Source: Macroventuria anomochaeta (lineage: Eukaryota > Ascomycota > Dothideomycetes > Pleosporales > Didymellaceae). Taken from it: 64,000 bases of DNA. Made by a program: the position numbers and the translations under genes. Positions 34,690 through 45,419 of the stretch are shown here, piece after piece (position 1 is the first letter of the stretch; the number at the start of each line of letters is the position of its first letter). The notes below the pieces were generated by a model that saw only the letters and a program-made list of their open reading frames with translations, did not search any database and had not been told where the DNA came from. Where the stretch lies: assembly GCF_010093625.1 (NCBI RefSeq), contig NW_022985366.1, forward strand, positions 746,401 through 810,400, in the 5' to 3' direction.

Positions 34690-35862
34690 CTGGTCGCCAA
34701 GTTCATGTCCGTGACAGTCATCATCTTGGGCATCATCCTTATGTGCCATGCTGCCGCCAACGACTTCGCTGGTTTAGCAGCTGCACGGATGTTCCTGGGA
34801 ATGTTTGAAGCTTTGAAGCGTCTATAGATCCTGGAACTATGGTCATCTTCTTCATGTGGTACAAGTGCGGCGAACAAGCTTTCCGAACGGGCATCTAGGT
34901 CGGCAGTGCTGGCGTCGACTATGTTTTGGCTGGCATTGCAAGCTTTGGAATTGGACATATTGGTGGTTCACTGTCGTCTTGGCGGTATATGTTTCTGATA
35001 TGAGGTGCTGTTACGGCATTGTGGGATCAGTATTCTATTCTACCACGGTATCACAACTTTAACATGATCCGGGCGTCGTCATCCTTTTAGTATTGCCCGA
35101 CAACCCATTACAAGCGAAGTTCCTTAGCGATGATGAGCGAGGAGGAGTCATATTCCGCATCCGAGACAACGAGACCGGTATCGAAAATAAGAAGTTCAAG
35201 AAGGCACAGTTCGTCGAAGCACTGCTGGGTCTGAAGACATGGCTGCTATTTATCTTTGCAGTCGCCTCGAACGCACCGAATGGAGGCTTGACCACAGTCC
35301 TAGGAACTATCATCCGCGGCATGGCTTCTTTACCCTCCAGCCCACGTTTATCCAGATGCCGTCAGGTGGTGTGCAAATTGCAGTGTATTGTGGGGCCTGC
35401 TACTTCGCTTCCAGGTTTCCGAACGCAAGACTGTTGGTCATGCTGATATGCTTGGTCTCCTTCCTTGCTGGGACTATTGGTACTTGGTTAACCCCGCAGA
35501 GCATCCCGTCTGGCCGACTGGTATGCCTCTAGATCTCATTCTCATACACAACCACCTGGACGCTCTCGATGTCTGTGGCCACGGTCAATACAGCTGGGCA
35601 CACTAAGAAGGTCACCACAGATGTCATCCTCCTGATAGGATACTGCCTCGGCAATTTCATTGGACCATTCTTCTTCATCGCTGACCAGGCGCCGAGGTAC
35701 GATTTGGTCGTTGGCATGATATCCTTTTGCATTGGTGTGCAGATGCTATCGATAAGTGGTATTTGGGTACTGTTGGGTCGCAGAAACAAAAGTCGGGCTT
35801 CGGTCCAAGCGAGAGGTCCTGGAGGGGTACGAGAACGGATTCTGGGACATAACCGAACTTGA
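34690..35862 (+). pseudogene. Decayed Dal5/allantoate-permease-like MFS transporter
   Basis: Pieces in all three frames follow the order of the anion:cation symporter family. First is MSVTVIILGIILMCHAAAND with AARMFLGMFEA. Next is SFGIGHIGGSLSSWRYMFLI followed by a stop. Then come LPDNPLQAKFLSDDE, IRDNETGIENKKFKKAQF (the loop diagnostic for this family) and TWLLFIFAVASNAPNGGLTT. Another frame has IQMPSGGVQIAVYC and LVSFLAGTIGTWL. A further frame has TTDVILLIGYCLGNFIGPFFF. The C-terminal cue DITELENIHFRNAY also survives. Several frame changes and in-frame stops leave no possible intact product. The first TM helices are not readable. Confidence 0.8.
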
Positions 35863-36153
35863 GAACATCCATTTCAGAAACGCTTACGGAACTATGGTGC
35901 GGCAAGGCAGAATTCTGGTGAGGCGATGTTGCCGTTGCGAATATCTTTTCACAATGTGTGTGAGCGGCACTATGCCAGATCGAACGCTCTCTACCAAAAC
36001 CCTCACTGGGGTATTCAGCACGCATAGCGAGCAAATTTGAAGCCTTGCTATTCTCCTTTCGAAAATCCGTACCTCAGAATTCAAAGTCCTACTCTTTGCA
36101 TCTCCATTCTCCAGCCCTCAGCGCACGTTGTATTCGATTGCGAACCCATCAAA

Positions 36154-37428
36154 ATGTGCAAACTCACCATCCTCCACTACACGCAGTGCAACTGCAATGC
36201 CCGAGACGGAAACGTTGGAGATGGATTCATCGTTACGAAAGATTGGCACGATCGACTGCTTCTCGACTGTGACGCCGTTCCCTTCGAGCGTTGTACGCAA
36301 GCCAAATATTTCGCGCTCGGTCCTAGCCAGTCAAATACCACGGAATTCTCGCGGTGTCATAACGTCCAAATTAGGACGATTCGATTCGAAGGAGAAGTCT
36401 GTTATCGATGCTTAATGTTTCGGAGAAGTGAGGAGAAAGCGGAGAGGATTCGAGCGCTGGTCGGAGAGCACAAATCCTTTACAGCTCGATATAGAGCAAC
36501 AAGACAGTCGGCAGCCAAAGATGCCGGTTCGACCAGAAACATGTGGCAATCCATCAGGGAGTCACCGCAGTTTGATAGGAGGACTGAGAGGCAGAAATTC
36601 GTCGGCACGAAAGAAAACCTTCGTTCAACAAAATTCAGGTCGGTCAAAAGAATGGTCGCAGATTGGGAAGATCGTTTGGAAAAGCAGATTGCATGCCGAG
36701 AATTGGCGAAGGAAAATATTGCCGAGAAAAAAGCTGAAAGGGCTTCCAGCAAGGAAACAAAGCAGGAAAAGGCGAGGAGACAGGCCAGAATAGCTTCACT
36801 TCAATATTGTCTTGCTCAAGCCAACAAGCGCGTGGCTTTTCCGGTGGCAGAAGAGGATGAGCCACCACCAGAATATGAAGAGATGGAGCAAAATCCGTGT
36901 GTTCGAGAGGCATCACCTCGAAGGCTGCGGATAGCGAGACCTGCACGGAGAAGTCCTTCAGGGACTGGCCCAATGCTCGATGTGATGGTCGCAGCGGAGA
37001 CCGTGCAGAGCGTGCACGAATCAAGTTCAGCTCAGAGTATTTCCACTTCACCAGATATCTCCTCTCCAGATGTCACCACTGCGCAATCATCGGGCATTCC
37101 AAGCGCGAACAGTGTCGTGGTCAAATACCACACCATTGGCGGCGGCACGGCTGTCAAGACCAAATCCCTGACGAAGGATGTGTTGGTTGATGCGGCATCG
37201 CCTCCAGCTGTCAGATCCGCTTCACTTCGAGGCATTACTGCCTTGAGTGCTGAGGCTCCTGAGTTTAGGCCATTTCCACGGCCACCACCGACTGAGCCTC
37301 GAGTTATGAGAGCTCCCACAGCACCTCGAGCTATGAGGGAAGGTAGCTTGGGACGGGCATCATGGCAGCCCCGTCATCAATTTGTGATGCACCGCGGGTA
37401 CCCGAGAGTCCGTGGATGGCGGGGATGA
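36154..37428 (+). CDS. Cys-rich N-terminus plus long basic/disordered region, unknown function (424 aa)
   Basis: A single open frame starts in good context (AAAATG). The N-terminal ~90 residues carry the Met-Cys pattern seen in the two small ORFs at 29.4-30.2 kb: MCKLTILHYTQCNC, DCDAVPFERC, FSRC and a final EVCYRC pair. Residues ~95-240 are Lys/Arg/Glu/Gln-rich and probably helical. Next come an acidic-proline segment PPPEYEEMEQ, a Ser-rich stretch and a Pro/Arg-rich C-terminus ending RVRGWRG. There is no signal peptide or TM. It lies just past the decayed cluster but is itself unbroken over 1.27 kb. I do not recognise the family. A nucleic-acid or zinc-binding role is guesswork from the Cys pairs and basic tail. 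Confidence 0.6.
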   Translation: MCKLTILHYTQCNCNARDGNVGDGFIVTKDWHDRLLLDCDAVPFERCTQAKYFALGPSQSNTTEFSRCHNVQIRTIRFEGEVCYRCLMFRRSEEKAERIRALVGEHKSFTARYRATRQSAAKDAGSTRNMWQSIRESPQFDRRTERQKFVGTKENLRSTKFRSVKRMVADWEDRLEKQIACRELAKENIAEKKAERASSKETKQEKARRQARIASLQYCLAQANKRVAFPVAEEDEPPPEYEEMEQNPCVREASPRRLRIARPARRSPSGTGPMLDVMVAAETVQSVHESSSAQSISTSPDISSPDVTTAQSSGIPSANSVVVKYHTIGGGTAVKTKSLTKDVLVDAASPPAVRSASLRGITALSAEAPEFRPFPRPPPTEPRVMRAPTAPRAMREGSLGRASWQPRHQFVMHRGYPRVRGWRG

Positions 37429-38622
37429 GCGCTCGATATCTTGTCGGCTATCATGCTCTTTCGGTTCGACGTTAAGGTCGCTAATCTCGCAACGTCGCGA
37501 TTTTGTCCTTTCTCGTTCATGGTCTCTTGTCGATGTCTTGGATACCTCCCGGCCTTAATCTGGAATTCTCCGTTTTCGAATATGGGATTGACGATTTTTC
37601 CATACTGGACTTTGTACTGGTATATCGACTGCCTCCGAGCTGCCTTATGGAATAGAGAATCGTAAGAGACGGCAGATCGATGGCTTAAACCTGCGCAAGG
37701 CTGACCATATGTGCGCGAAAGACGAGCGGCGTGCACGCCATCAGATGGCTACCCAATCAGGTCATTCCGCCCCCAACATCGATACCGTGAGACATGTGCT
37801 AGGTGGGTGAGCATGCTAGCGGCCTGTCCGTGTTTGATGAGGGCGCTAAATCTTAAGGTCTTAGCCTCTGTACGCAGGCAGTATGAGGGCTACATGTGGG
37901 TATCTTTCTTTAATCTGATTTTCCTCTCACTGACGTGTGCACAAGGTATTATGAAAAGCACCCATAACACAGCGCGTCACACTCTCGCGCTCGCGCTCGC
38001 CGTACAACAACACACCCTCACTGCAACCAAGCGCAAGCAGCGTTTGCCGATGAGCTTGTTCGAGAGCTTCTTCCACCATTGTTCGAACTCCACTCCTCGG
38101 CGGCTTGACTCAGCGGCAGGCACCTCTCACAGCAGAGGGGGTGCCTATCATTCACCTGTTGGCCCGGAATGGTGATACAGGGCTTAACCTCTCTTTTCTC
38201 AGCATGCAGTCATCAGAAAATCTACTTTAAACCTACATTCAGACCTTGGTTAGGCCACGGCAGTTGACAGTTGCGGCTCTAAGACTTCAATTTCCGACAC
38301 AATCTAAACCCAGAGACCTCACTCGTTGACTGTGCGGCAAGCAGGAAAGTCTACGTGAAACTCACTCGACCCGGAAGATCGTCGTACATACTGCTGCGGG
38401 GGTCATCTAGGGATCTCAAGTGATTGGGGTTTAGATTGCCCGCATGGTTTTGATTAGGCTGAACTCGATCTTCGGGCCTGTACGAAGCAAGTATCGCCAA
38501 CCTCGACATTGGACATCAGCGAAGTCGAACGAGATTTTCCTTCAGCCCCACGATGATCTTTGCATACACAGCTATTGAAAAATGCTTTTGAGTGAGCATC
38601 GTGCTCATTCTCTTACTGACAA
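37429..38622. other. Intergenic region, no gene seen
   Basis: Only short or unconvincing open frames occur, the longest at 37711-38175 on plus, with low-complexity leucine/histidine runs. Nothing recognisable was read on either strand. Confidence 0.4.
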
Positions 38623-39405
38623 ATGAATTTGCACTTGATGGAAGCGACAGGCACTTGTACCATTACCGAGCAGACTCCGGCCCTCAATATATCAGGCGCA
38701 ACAGCCATCCGAAACCTCGGAACAATTACACTCTGTGAAGATTTCAGGGCACAGCTGTTAAGCTTCAAGCATTGCACGTCCTGCGGCCAGAGGCATCTCG
38801 TCCCGGCTGCGCCGGAAGCTTGCCAAATCTTACGCAGGACGACAACTCAACTCCAGTGTCAGGAGGCACAACAGAACGCAGACGAGCTGCTGTCCATATT
38901 GTTGTCCACTTCCCCGTTACAGGATATGAGAGTTCTTCATGGGATATCTCCATGTGACAAAGTCTTAGGACTGCATACCAATGCAGATCTTGCGTGGGAG
39001 CTGAACATCGAGAAGTTTCATGCTATACTGGCCAAGCGATTCAAGTCAACATGGCTTTTCAGTTACGCGCCACCGCTACGAAGGATCCACGAGTCTCATG
39101 ACCTATCGCAAATATTACCTTCCGTAAACGGTCCGGAAGAACTCGATGGAAGCTTTTTCAGTTTCGTGTACCTGACTGAACCAGCCTATAGCCGTATGCT
39201 TGGTTACGAAACGACTAGAGGGACCAGGATCTTCCCTGCCTTGATGCCGGTTGGCTGTAAAAGGTTCCAACGAGAGTCTAATACTGGAGAACTGCTTGAA
39301 ACAATCAGTGACCGAGCCATCAGAAGTCAGACAAAACGCACAAATTGTGCTCAAACTCCCGCGAGCACATTATACGGCTTTGATCAGCCTCTTCGCCTCT
39401 TCTGA
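38623..39405 (+). CDS. Orphan ORF, unknown function (260 aa)
   Basis: A 260-codon open frame starts MNLHLMEATGTC. It contains a CTSCGQRHL motif near residue 50, a helical middle (EKFHAILAKRFKSTWLFSY) and a region rich in aromatic and turn residues (GSFFSFVYLTEPAYSRMLGY). It has no signal peptide, TM segment or known domain. Codon usage looks plausible but not strongly coding. It stands alone between the relic island and the GH7 gene, so it may be a lineage-specific gene, a relic exon or chance. Confidence 0.35.
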   Translation: MNLHLMEATGTCTITEQTPALNISGATAIRNLGTITLCEDFRAQLLSFKHCTSCGQRHLVPAAPEACQILRRTTTQLQCQEAQQNADELLSILLSTSPLQDMRVLHGISPCDKVLGLHTNADLAWELNIEKFHAILAKRFKSTWLFSYAPPLRRIHESHDLSQILPSVNGPEELDGSFFSFVYLTEPAYSRMLGYETTRGTRIFPALMPVGCKRFQRESNTGELLETISDRAIRSQTKRTNCAQTPASTLYGFDQPLRLF

Positions 39406-39759
39406 TAGCATCTGTCTGCAACGGAAGCCAAACAAGCGTTCAAGCAGAAGGCTTCACCAATCAAGACCATCACAACAAGCACCCAACCGTGGCGAAGCCG
39501 TTGAAGGCTCCACTATCAAGTTATACGCTACCTGCTTTCGGTAACGATCCCGCAGCGTCTTGTCCGTCATACCCCAGATTACCCCATAATGAATTGGACT
39601 TCATCTATACACAATTACTCTGGCACTTCAACTCCTGTCAGCTTTCCCGGCGGCCCCGTAGGCGCCCCTGGTGGCTGCTTTTGTGTAGTCCATCATGAAG
39701 ATCTTGGCGCGTCGCAATATCGGATGGTCAGTAGACTACTTTGTGCTCGCCACGGTCTC

Positions 39760-39767
39760 TATATAAG
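39760..39767 (+). promoter_or_regulatory. TATA box of the GH7 gene
   Basis: The motif TATATAAG lies 66-73 bp upstream of the GH7 start codon. It is a clear TATA element, as expected for a strongly inducible secreted-enzyme gene. Confidence 0.6.
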
Positions 39768-39832
39768 GGGTCGATACCGTTACCGGAAACTGACCATCAT
39801 CTCACACAGGCTCTTCTCGATCAACAGACAAG

Positions 39833-41306
39833 ATGTACAGGTCTCTCGCTCTCACTTCGCTCACATTCCTGAGCGCCGTCCGCGCTCAGCAGGTCGGCAC
39901 GTCTCAGACTGAGACTCACCCCAAGATCAACTGGAAAACCTGCACTGGCACTGGTGGTAACAGCTGTACCGCAAAGTCTGCTCCCGTTGTGCTCGACTCC
40001 AACTGGCGTTGGTCCCACAACATCGATGGATTCACCAACTGCTTCGACGGCAACTCCTGGAACACCTCCCTCTGCCCCGACGGTGACACCTGCGCTAAGA
40101 ACTGCGCCATTGATGGTGCCGACTACTCTGGTAAGTGCTGATTTCTCCAAAAATCGAGTAGGACCACACCTAACTTCTTCAAGGTACTTACGGTATCACC
40201 ACCTCCAGCGATGCCTTGACCCTGAAGTTCGTCACCAAGGGCCAGTTCTCCACCAACGTCGGATCCCGTACTTACCTCATGGAGACCGATACCAAGTACC
40301 AGATTTTCAACCTCATCAACAAGGAGTTTACCTTCGACGTTGACGTTTCTAACCTTCCTTGCGGTCTGAACGGTGCTCTCTACTTCGTTGAAATGGCCTC
40401 CGACGGTGGCCTCAACAAGGGCAACAACAAGGCTGGTGCCAAGTACGGAACTGGTAAGTCTTACAACTTGCATACTTGGGAAATTTCTGACATATCGTAG
40501 GATACTGCGACTCTCAGTGCCCCCACGACATCAAGTGGATCAACGGCAAGGCCAACAGCGCCGGGTGGGTCTCCTCCCCCAACGACCCCAATGCCGGCTC
40601 CGGAACCACCGGCGCCTGCTGCGCCGAGATGGACATCTGGGAGGCCAACAGCGTCTCGACTGCGTACACTCCCCACCCCTGCAAGGGCACCGGTCTAGTC
40701 GCCTGCACAGGCACCGATTGTGGCGATGGCGACGACCGCTACAAGGGCATCTGCGACAAAGACGGATGCGACTTCAACAGCTACCGCATGGGCGTGAAGG
40801 ACTTCTACGGCCCCGGCGCGACCCTCGACACCAAGGCCAAGATGACCGTTGTCACGCAGTTCATCGGCTCGGGCACCAGCCTCAGCGAGATTAAGAGGTT
40901 CTACATCCAGAACGGAAAGGTGTACAAGAACTCGCAGTCCGCCATCTCCGGCGTCACTGGTAACTCCATCACCGACTCGTTCTGCAAGGCCCAGAAGAGC
41001 GCTTTCGGCGACACCAGCTCCTTCGCCAACCTTGGCGGACTCAACGCCATGGCTGCTTCGCTTGCTCGCGGCCACGTTCTTGTCATGTCGCTCTGGGACG
41101 ACCACGCGGTTAACATGCTGTGGCTCGACTCTTCCTACCCCACTACTGCTGACCCCAGCAAGCCTGGTATCGCCCGTGGTACTTGCCCGACTACCTCTGG
41201 CGCGCCCACTGATGTTGAGGCCAACAGCCCCAACTCCAGCGTTGTCTTCAGCAACATCAAGTTCGGTCCCATTGGATCTACTTTCGACCAGGCTGCCGCC
41301 GTCTAA
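39833..41306 (+). CDS. Secreted GH7 cellobiohydrolase (no cellulose-binding module)
   Basis: CDS join(39833..40130, 40184..40453, 40501..41306), 457 aa, with introns of 53 and 47 bp. GH7 cellobiohydrolases act processively from cellulose reducing ends with retention. The signal peptide MYRSLALTSLTFLSAVRAQ is cleaved before the mature QVGTSQTETHP start. The catalytic triplet lies in CCAEMDIWEAN (Glu232, Asp234, Glu237). The Cys-rich tunnel scaffold (GGNSCTAKS, CPDGDTCAKNCAIDG, GYCDSQCPHD) and SLWDDHAVNMLWLDSSYP are present. It ends right after the catalytic domain (STFDQAAAV), so there is no linker or CBM1. Cellobiohydrolase rather than endoglucanase is inferred from the loop-bearing length. 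All catalytic residues are intact. Confidence 0.95.
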
Positions 41307-41441
41307 GCGATCTCGTCTTCGTACGCGTTACAGCCTGAGACATGTTGATGATGTTTCCATTCAGATTGTATAGACTCGCACTTTTGGCACGAAAGAGGTG
41401 GAATGAAGAACGGTGTATATAAACCATTCGCTACACGAAAG

Positions 41442-41447
41442 AATAAA
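41442..41447 (+). terminator. Poly(A) signal candidate for the GH7 gene
   Basis: A canonical AATAAA lies 136 bp after the GH7 stop codon, in the 350 bp gap before the convergent gene. Confidence 0.45.
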
Positions 41448-41658
41448 ACTGGTGTTTAAGAACTTTCGCTCCGCTCATAATTCCCGCTTCCCAGGACTTC
41501 TTTTGCCTTGCTCATGATGGTCAATTGCAACCCTTGTCCTGAGTTCTCGATGAAAGCAAATATTAATAGCAAGGGGTATCACGCACCGCGCTCGATACTG
41601 ACCGCTTTGTCGTCTTGCCGCCAAAGGTGGGGATCTTCCTCGCCCGCCTCTCCGTATC

Positions 41659-42477
41659 TTACGCTCCACTATGAACTCCTTCACAGCCGGTCCTGTGGGG
41701 TGCGAAATATCCACTCGCCGCCCTCGCAGCCGCCGCCGCTGCCGCTTGTTCATTCTCCTTCTTCCTCCTTTCCTCTCTAACAACGATATCATACCGCGTC
41801 CCCACCCTCTGCTTATCAGTAGCGTACACGCGACCCTCCAGGTTTGTTTTCCTCCCCGCCTTCTTCACGAATGTACCCGCGTGATTCACCCTGCCGGTTT
41901 CGGTTTGAGGAATGGGGCGACCCATCGCTGCATCTCCTCCCGTGACATACGGGTTCCCATTCACCTCCCCCGGGTGCCAACTCTTCGGCTCCCACTGCGT
42001 CGGGTCCCCGGCTTCTGGGTAGGGGTTGAAGCTTGCACCGCTCGCGGCTTGGTAGCTCTGCAGTGGCTGCTGGCGACCATCAGGGATCCCTACGAGCTGC
42101 GCATTTGGCGGCTGCGGATTTCCATGACCTGTAGGACTAATGCTCTGCCCGCTTCTTGCAGCGTAGGAGTCGAACTGCTGCGGCGGCACAGGGCGGCCCG
42201 TTACTGGATCTCGGCCTGCGAGTAGACGCGCTTCGCCTAGGTAGTCTCGCGAGCCGAGGGGGATTGCTGAGCGCGGCTGGAGACGTGTGGACAATGTTAA
42301 ACTTGTAGGATGCATACTGTGATCTGAGAAATCTTCTGGTGGCTGTGGGTATGTTGGGTAGGGCGATGTTGAAGAAGAGTTCGGGCTGCCTATAGATGTG
42401 TGGCCGGGGTGGTAGGGGTTCACGTAGGGGTTCGAGAGTTTTTTGCCGTAGATAAGTTTCTTGAAGAAAGACGGCAT
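41659..42477 (-). CDS. Low-complexity Pro/Ser/Gly/Tyr-rich protein, unknown (272 aa)
   Basis: The predicted start MPSFFKKLIYGKKLSNPYVN was chosen over an upstream in-frame ATG at 42624 because the preceding 49 codons look like a leader. The middle is Pro/Ser/Tyr/Gly-rich and probably disordered, with short repeats such as GNPQPPNAQ and DPTQWEPKSWHPGEVNGNPY. The C-terminus becomes charged and Ala-rich (RREERRKKENEQAAAAAAARAA-type helix). No signal peptide, TM or domain is recognised. It is convergent with the GH7 gene. One uninterrupted frame of 819 bp with even codon use suggests a real gene. Confidence 0.6.
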   Translation of the reverse strand: MPSFFKKLIYGKKLSNPYVNPYHPGHTSIGSPNSSSTSPYPTYPQPPEDFSDHSMHPTSLTLSTRLQPRSAIPLGSRDYLGEARLLAGRDPVTGRPVPPQQFDSYAARSGQSISPTGHGNPQPPNAQLVGIPDGRQQPLQSYQAASGASFNPYPEAGDPTQWEPKSWHPGEVNGNPYVTGGDAAMGRPIPQTETGRVNHAGTFVKKAGRKTNLEGRVYATDKQRVGTRYDIVVREERRKKENEQAAAAAAARAASGYFAPHRTGCEGVHSGA

Positions 42478-43108
42478 TGTGCATGTGCTGGGTGAGTGTG
42501 AGGAGGAAGTTGGCGAGAGAGTTGAGGCTGGGTGTGTAGTTGTGCCTCTCGTATTCGTATCGCGCACAGTGTGTGGCTTTGAACGTTGCGAATTGTAGAG
42601 ACAGTCGTGCTGGTGTTTGGGCACATGTAGCCCCTAATTGGTGTCCTCTTGCTCTTGAACCGCGTTTTGTGTATTTGTGGAGATTCCCAAGCTAGCTCTT
42701 GTATGGGACTTTGCAAGCAACGCGATGTGAATATTTACAGGAGGAAAAGAACTTGCCTGGTGTGACTATGGGAAATTATGACTTTTGGTATCTCGCCGTA
42801 AGGCTGTTGCAGCCTTGCACTAACCCAATCCATGCATCCATGTTATTGAGGCGTCCCACGCTAGTGCAGATTAGTAAGTTTCGACAAGCTCGTGATTGGC
42901 ATCCTTAGCGTATCTTTAGAGAAGCTTGAAAGTCGTGCCAGAGGGCTAAAGTGTAACTGTTCGATATTGCCAGAACCTGCTGTCTATGCTACGCCATGCT
43001 CAAACCTGGAAACCGCATGGGTATCCTATACAACGCCATGCCATGCTGATGCAAAACAAGTAAATCAACATCGAGCCAAACGCATCCACTACAGAGTCGT
43101 CAACGCCC
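42478..43108. other. Intergenic region, no gene seen
   Basis: About 630 bp hold the upstream region of the low-complexity gene and the downstream region of SEC1. No feature is supported beyond these. Confidence 0.45.
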
Positions 43109-45419
43109 CTAGTGTTTCGACGAGAAGAAGTGGTGCTTCTTTTTCTTCTTATCCTTGTCCTTCTCTTCTCTGCCATATTTCCCACTACTTGAAGGTGGCG
43201 CAGGGCTTTGCGCTGGCGGTCTTTGGGCGTTCAGGTTCATCTGACCCATCGCTGCAGTTGGTGGCTGCGGCGCACCTGGTCGTGGCCCACTGGCTCGTGG
43301 CCCTGAAGGCAGGCCCTGTGGCATAGGCTTTGAGCTCGCTGGTGGAGCTGCTGGCTTCGGCGGTTCCGGCTTCTCGAACAGATGCTTGGGTGCTGTCGGT
43401 TGCGGCCCGTCGACGGGTAGTCGAAGTCGATCACGGCGTTGGCTGAGGTCGCCGACTTGGCGCAGGAAGAGTTGTGGCTTCATCATGTGGGATGTGACGA
43501 GGAAGACATCCCTCGACGTCTTCTCGGAGACGTCGTAGCAGGCTCGCGACTCGGAGTAGGTTGCGCCGCCGGCCATGAACACTATGACACGCTGTCGTGG
43601 CTCCACGCTTGCCAGTCGCGATTTCGCCCAGGTAGGTTTTGCCGAGCGAAGAGATGAGGCTTGCGCGCTTTCGTGCGTGTTCATGTCTTCAGGCGCCGCC
43701 TTCGTGAACGGAAAGATATCCTGAGGTAGCGATCCTCGGACATGCGCCTCAAGCATATCCTGCAGCGCCGGCGTGAATCTTGACAAGCCATACTCTTCTG
43801 CGTTCGGCGGTGGCACGGCGTTGCGGGGAAAGAGAGGTGGTGGAGCGTCGCGCTTCTCCTTCAGTTGCCTCGCTACTCGCGCTCCAAGGAGGTCGAGGTT
43901 GCGAACGACTTCCATGTCTGGAGGAGGTAGCTGGGCGTGGAAAATAAGCTTCTGCAGGTCTGCTGGCAGTACGCCGTCTCGGAACAGGACGTAGAGGGCG
44001 ATCAGGCGCAGTCGATCGGCTGGTGTTACTGCCTCGTCGTCTAATGTCCGCACGACCTGATCGGCCATGTTCTTGGCCTTGCGGTAGTCTTCATCCAGTC
44101 CAGTAGCTAGGCACTGCTCAACGGACGCCAGATCTGGTAGCTTGTGTTTTTGGAAAATGTCCATGCACTTCTCCGCCATGCCTAGATGCAGCGTGTACGA
44201 CTCTTTCATCTCTTGGAATTGCGGCAAGCCAGCGATCATATCTTTGATCGCATTCAACCCGTTCATGCCTGCTGCGTTCTGTGCGTCCTGGTTCGTGAAG
44301 TTCGGGTTGTCCGCAATGAACTTTTGGAAGTCGCTAATAAGCTTACCCAATGTATCCTTCATGTGGCGATGACGGTTCTCAACCCAGATCTTGTCCTTGT
44401 CGCTGATCTCCATCTCTTTCTCTTCCGCGCCAGGATCATCCTCATTCACCAGAGCCCGGTAGGTAATCTTGTCTGTGTCGTTGATGGGTAACAGGTCCAG
44501 TGCCATAGCTTGGTACGTGAACTCGTGCAAGAACGGAGCGTACAGGTCCATGGATCGATCTGTGATGTAGAGAGCGCCACGTGGGCGGTTCGATTGCGGA
44601 GGGAAGTCCTGGTTGAATTGAGCGTACATGTCCAGCTTGTCCTGTACGAAGCGGGCGAGGTGTGAGCAGAGGACGCTAGCCTCGTGTGTGGGAGCCCGTG
44701 GTCGGTAGTATCGAATGATGGGATACTCGCCCAGCGCGACGCAAACACCAATGATCTGCCGACAAAAGTCAGCACAAGCACGTACTGTTGACGCATATGC
44801 CTACCTTTTCGGCCATCTCCTCCATGTGCCGCACAACCAGGTTGTTGCACTCTGGGTGAAAGAGCGTTGGGAAACTCCAGGGGTCCCTGAAAGTGACAAG
44901 ATGCGATTCCTGGGGGTGGTAGTCGAGGTGCACCGTCCTGAACGCCCTGATTTGCTCGCGTGCCATCTGCGAACGATCGATGCGCTCTTTCAGCGACGGT
45001 GGGAGCAATGTCGTCCACACCAGAAAGAGACCACGATATCGCCGTACGTCGAGCTCGGCCATGACGCAGTCGACGATGTGTGGCTTGGGCGTGAGGATGT
45101 AAATGGCGTCCATGTCGCGCTGTGTTTCGCGGCGCTCCTCGAGACGCTCGATGTTGGTGATGTTGGAGTTGAGGATGTCATCTTCCTTGACGACGTTGTC
45201 TATGAGCTTCTTCGAGTCTTCGTCGACAATGAGGACCTTCCACTGAGAGCCGCATTAGCAATGGACCAGCCCAGGGGATTGGGTATGCGCACGTCGCCGC
45301 GGGTCATCTGGCGGATGGTGTTGAGGATCACTGCACTACGTGTCAGCTGGGGGCTTGGGCAGTATGCGCGCAGTATACGGGGACATACGCTCTCGCTGGA
45401 CATCGATCATGGACACCAT
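43109..45419 (-). CDS. SEC1: Sec1/Munc18-family exocytosis protein SEC1
   Basis: CDS complement(43109..44755, 44805..45242, 45293..45330, 45389..45419), 717 aa, with introns of 49, 50 and 58 bp that rebuild MVSMIDVQRELILNTIRQMTRGDWKVLIVD. SM proteins bind SNARE complexes; Sec1 acts at the plasma membrane in secretion and polarised growth. Conserved blocks include DDILNSNITNIERLEERRE, MDAIYILTPKPHIVDCV, GALYITDRSMDLYAPFLHEFTYQ, the helical hairpin with LHLGMAEKCMDIFQK, RLRLIALYVLFRDG and the late VIVFMAGGATYSESRACYDVS. The C-terminal ~120 residues are a Pro/Ala/Gly-rich tail ending in a Lys-rich DKDKKKKKHHFF stretch, as in filamentous fungi. Length matches yeast Sec1 (724 aa). It is divergent from SUV3. 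Confidence 0.93.

Noticed and set aside
30399..37428. A secondary-metabolite cluster
   Set aside because: No polyketide synthase, NRPS or terpene cyclase is present; the relics match a nitrogen/peptide catabolic group instead.
37711..38175. 155-codon plus-strand ORF
   Set aside because: Low-complexity Leu/His/Ser composition and no relation to known domains; weak evidence for a gene.
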